Source of the DNA: Treponema_C sp050937815
GTDB lineage: Bacteria; Spirochaetota; Spirochaetia; Treponematales; Treponemataceae
Assembly: GCF_050937815.1 (NCBI RefSeq)
Contig: NZ_JACDIJ010000005.1
Coordinates: forward strand, 62,001-126,000
DNA: 64,000 bases
Direction of reading: 5' to 3'
The translations under genes and the position numbers were made by a program. The notes below the pieces were generated by a model. That model was not told the DNA's origin and searched no databases. It was given only the letters and a program-made list of their open reading frames with translations. This document shows, one piece after another, positions 63,073-64,000 of this stretch. Numbering within the stretch: position 1 is the first letter of the stretch; each line of letters begins with the position of its first letter.

Positions 63073-63168
63073 CTTTACCGTACAGGAAGTACGGTAAAGC
63101 CGTAAATAGTCGGTTTCGGGCTTGCCTGAAACCGAGATTCAAAACCGAACAGGAGGTTCGGTTTTGAA
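63073..63168 (+). repeat. Three-hairpin element, copy E
   Basis: H1 CTTTACCGTAC/GTACGGTAAAG with loop AGGAA (63073-63099); linker CCGTAAATAGT; H2 CGGTTTCGGGC/GCCTGAAACCG with one G-T pair (63111-63134); H3 TTCAAAACCGAAC/GTTCGGTTTTGAA with loop AGGAG (63138-63168). Confidence 0.85.
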
Positions 63169-63187
63169 ACGGTATGTTCGATGTTAT

Positions 63188-63302
63188 CTTTAAGTGTGAG
63201 CAATTCTGAAGAATTGCGAACTTAAAGCCGACTTTTATGCGAGTTTTGCTTTGCAAAACTCGATATGCACGTGTGCAATGCTATTTGTATTGCACACGTG
63301 CA
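63188..63302 (+). repeat. Three-hairpin element, copy F
   Basis: H1 is a two-part stem, CTTTAAGT/ACTTAAAG outside and GCAATTC/GAATTGC inside with loop TGAA (63188-63227). H2 is CGAGTTTTGC/GCAAAACTCG (63240-63262). H3 is TGCACGTGTGCAAT/ATTGCACACGTGCA with a 9-base loop (63266-63302). Confidence 0.8.
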
Positions 63303-63310
63303 CGATGTTC

Positions 63311-63360
63311 GGAAAAGCCTTATATAACCAAGTTTCGCGTGCGAAATGTGCAGTGCACTG
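63311..63360 (+). repeat. Degenerate hairpin element, copy G
   Basis: The linker AAAAGCCTTATATAACC is followed by H2 AAGTTTCGC/GCGAAATGT with mismatches and by the palindrome CAGTGCACTG. It looks like a decayed member of the family. Confidence 0.55.
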
Positions 63361-63372
63361 ACGCACCGTTTG

Positions 63373-63573
63373 CAGCGAGCTCTTAGAGAAAAATAAATAT
63401 CTTCGGGAATATAAGTTATAAAAGCTGTATGTTCTGCATAAAAGCGAGCGGCTCAGCGGGCTTTTAGAAAAAGATAAACATCTTCGGGAATATAAGTTAA
63501 AAAGCCGTATGCCCTGCGAGTTTGCGGAACCGCAAACTCGTCGCGCGTCAGTGCGCGCAGCGCACTGACGCGC
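63373..63573 (+). repeat. 81-bp repeated block with C(TTCG)G loops, then hairpin element copy H
   Basis: CTTCGGGAATATAAGTTA occurs at 63401-63418 and 63482-63499 within two similar blocks 81 bp apart (63373-63437 and 63454-63516). Flanking stems differ but pair: AGCTCTTA/TAAAAGCT and GGCTTTT/AAAAGCC. Then H2 CGAGTTTGCGG/CCGCAAACTCG (63517-63540) and H3 GCGCGTCAGTGCGC/GCGCACTGACGCGC with loop GCA (63543-63573) follow. Confidence 0.75.
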
Positions 63574-63574
63574 A

Positions 63575-63686
63575 GGTATCGGGTATCGGGTATCGGGTAT
63601 CGGGTATCGGGTATCGGGTATCGGGTATCGGGTATCGGGTATCGGGTATCGGGTATCGGGTATCGGGTATCGGGTATCGGGTATCG
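63575..63686. repeat. 16-copy tandem repeat of the 7-mer GGTATCG
   Basis: Exactly 112 bp, sixteen perfect units. It begins one base after hairpin H3 of copy H and ends just before a consensus promoter pointing at it. All six frames are open through it, so ORFs spanning it are not evidence of a gene. Confidence 0.97.
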
Positions 63687-63692
63687 AAGGGC

Positions 63693-63720
63693 ATTATACG
63701 GCGCGCTCTTTTTGTGTCAA
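63693..63720 (-). promoter_or_regulatory. Consensus sigma-70 promoter reading into the satellite and hairpin array
   Basis: On the minus strand TTGACA (63720-63715) and TATAAT (63698-63693) are exact consensus, 16 bases apart. Transcription would begin near 63686, at the edge of the 7-bp repeats, and run leftward through the hairpins toward the HU-like gene start at 62646. Confidence 0.8.
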
Positions 63721-63930
63721 GCGTTTTTTGCGGGAAAATGCACTTTTTTTGTAAAAATGCGCAGAAGTTAATACGCCGTGCAGCCTTCATGTGCATAAGT
63801 ATAGCACGGGACAAGCGGTATTGGCAAGGGATAAAACGGGAGGGGAAAAATTCTGCCCCGCTTTAAAAGCGGTGATTTTCAGTTATGATACAGGACAGTT
63901 ATGTATCCGTGCCCACCGCACACAAAAAAA

Positions 63931-63955
63931 GAGCCGGCGGAAAACCCGTCGGCTC
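63931..63955 (-). terminator. Rho-independent terminator of a minus-strand gene entering from the right
   Basis: GAGCCGGCGG pairs with CCGTCGGCTC (one G-T) and is followed on the minus strand by seven T. The interval 63721-63930 shows no gene. Confidence 0.8.
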
Positions 63956-63976
63956 TTTGCATTTAATCTCTAAAAC

Positions 63977-64000
63977 CTATTTTAGCTCCGGTTCAGTCTT
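63977..64000 (-). CDS. Possible 3' end of a gene running in from beyond the window
   Basis: The minus strand reads KTEPELK then TAG at 63979-63977, 20 bases before the terminator. The frame is inferred from that stop-terminator spacing only; seven codons are too few to identify anything. Confidence 0.35.
   Translation of the reverse strand, partial: KTEPELK

Noticed and set aside
62904..63167. Apparent 87-codon gene over hairpin copies C and E
   Set aside because: It is simply translation of the repeat elements, with no ribosome-binding site.
63575..63686. CRISPR-like repeat array
   Set aside because: The 7-bp units are directly abutting with no spacers and there are no cas genes.
61500..63690. 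Chromosomal integron array with attC sites
   Set aside because: Some treponemes carry integrons and attC sites are hairpins, but the conserved GTTRRRY/RYYYAAC core sites are missing, there is no integrase in the window, and there are no cassette ORFs between hairpins.
63548..63814. Protein-coding frame across the 7-bp satellite (both strands)
   Set aside because: The satellite has no stop in any frame, so long frames arise automatically. No ribosome-binding site, and the minus-strand frame starts upstream of the promoter.

Overview
The window comes from a host-associated spirochaete of the genus Treponema. Supporting signs are many exported lipoproteins with relaxed spirochaetal lipoboxes, BspA-type leucine-rich lipoproteins, Rpn-family nucleases, an ECF-type biotin importer, an oxygen-independent (class III) ribonucleotide reductase and no respiratory genes. 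Species cannot be named from the sequence alone. No rRNA, tRNA or CRISPR array was seen.

Layout. (1) 1-6531, visibly AT-richer than the rest: a ribose/galactose-type ABC importer on the minus strand behind a good sigma-54 promoter. Divergent from it are an NtrC-type regulator and a cytoplasmic histidine kinase whose N-terminus is a complete sugar-importer ABC ATPase domain. (2) 6691-18220: exported proteins, an XRE-cupin regulator, cysK-cysE, YigZ and topoisomerase IV (parE-parC). (3) 18383-28195: a GH20-like hydrolase, surface/TPR-type proteins, recO-recJ and an M23 peptidase. (4) 28255-35511, minus strand: TPR lipoprotein, a DUF4160 pair, an orphan Imm8 immunity gene, ligA, trmB. (5) 35641-46468: a large membrane protein, DinB fused in frame to a ~1590-residue exported protein, and a TPR-NHL-VWA protein. 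(6) 46469-48731: a scarred insertion region with an Rpn nuclease, a duplicated surE tail, gene fragments and hairpin elements. (7) 48591-58572: surE, a galactokinase-like gene, lnt, bioYMN, and nrdR-nrdD-(separate glycyl-radical/glutaredoxin gene)-nrdG behind NrdR boxes. (8) 58745-64000: a second Rpn gene, BspA-type lipoproteins (one broken), an interrupted HU-like gene, and a dense array of multi-hairpin repeats ending in a 16-copy 7-bp satellite and a consensus promoter.

Four observations stand out. First, the kinase fused to an ABC ATPase may report the state of the neighbouring importer and switch it through sigma-54. Second, a repeat family of three to four hairpins has stem sequences that differ between copies while pairing, GGA-containing loops and linkers are kept; one ~225-bp unit carries a 33-codon ORF and interrupts a gene. 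Third, the NrdD glycyl-radical loop is encoded by its own gene fused to a glutaredoxin domain, separated from nrdD by one in-frame stop. Fourth, a cytoplasmic DNA polymerase IV is joined in frame to a secreted protein. Several genes also have a -10 box 6-9 bases before the start codon and no Shine-Dalgarno, which suggests leaderless mRNAs.
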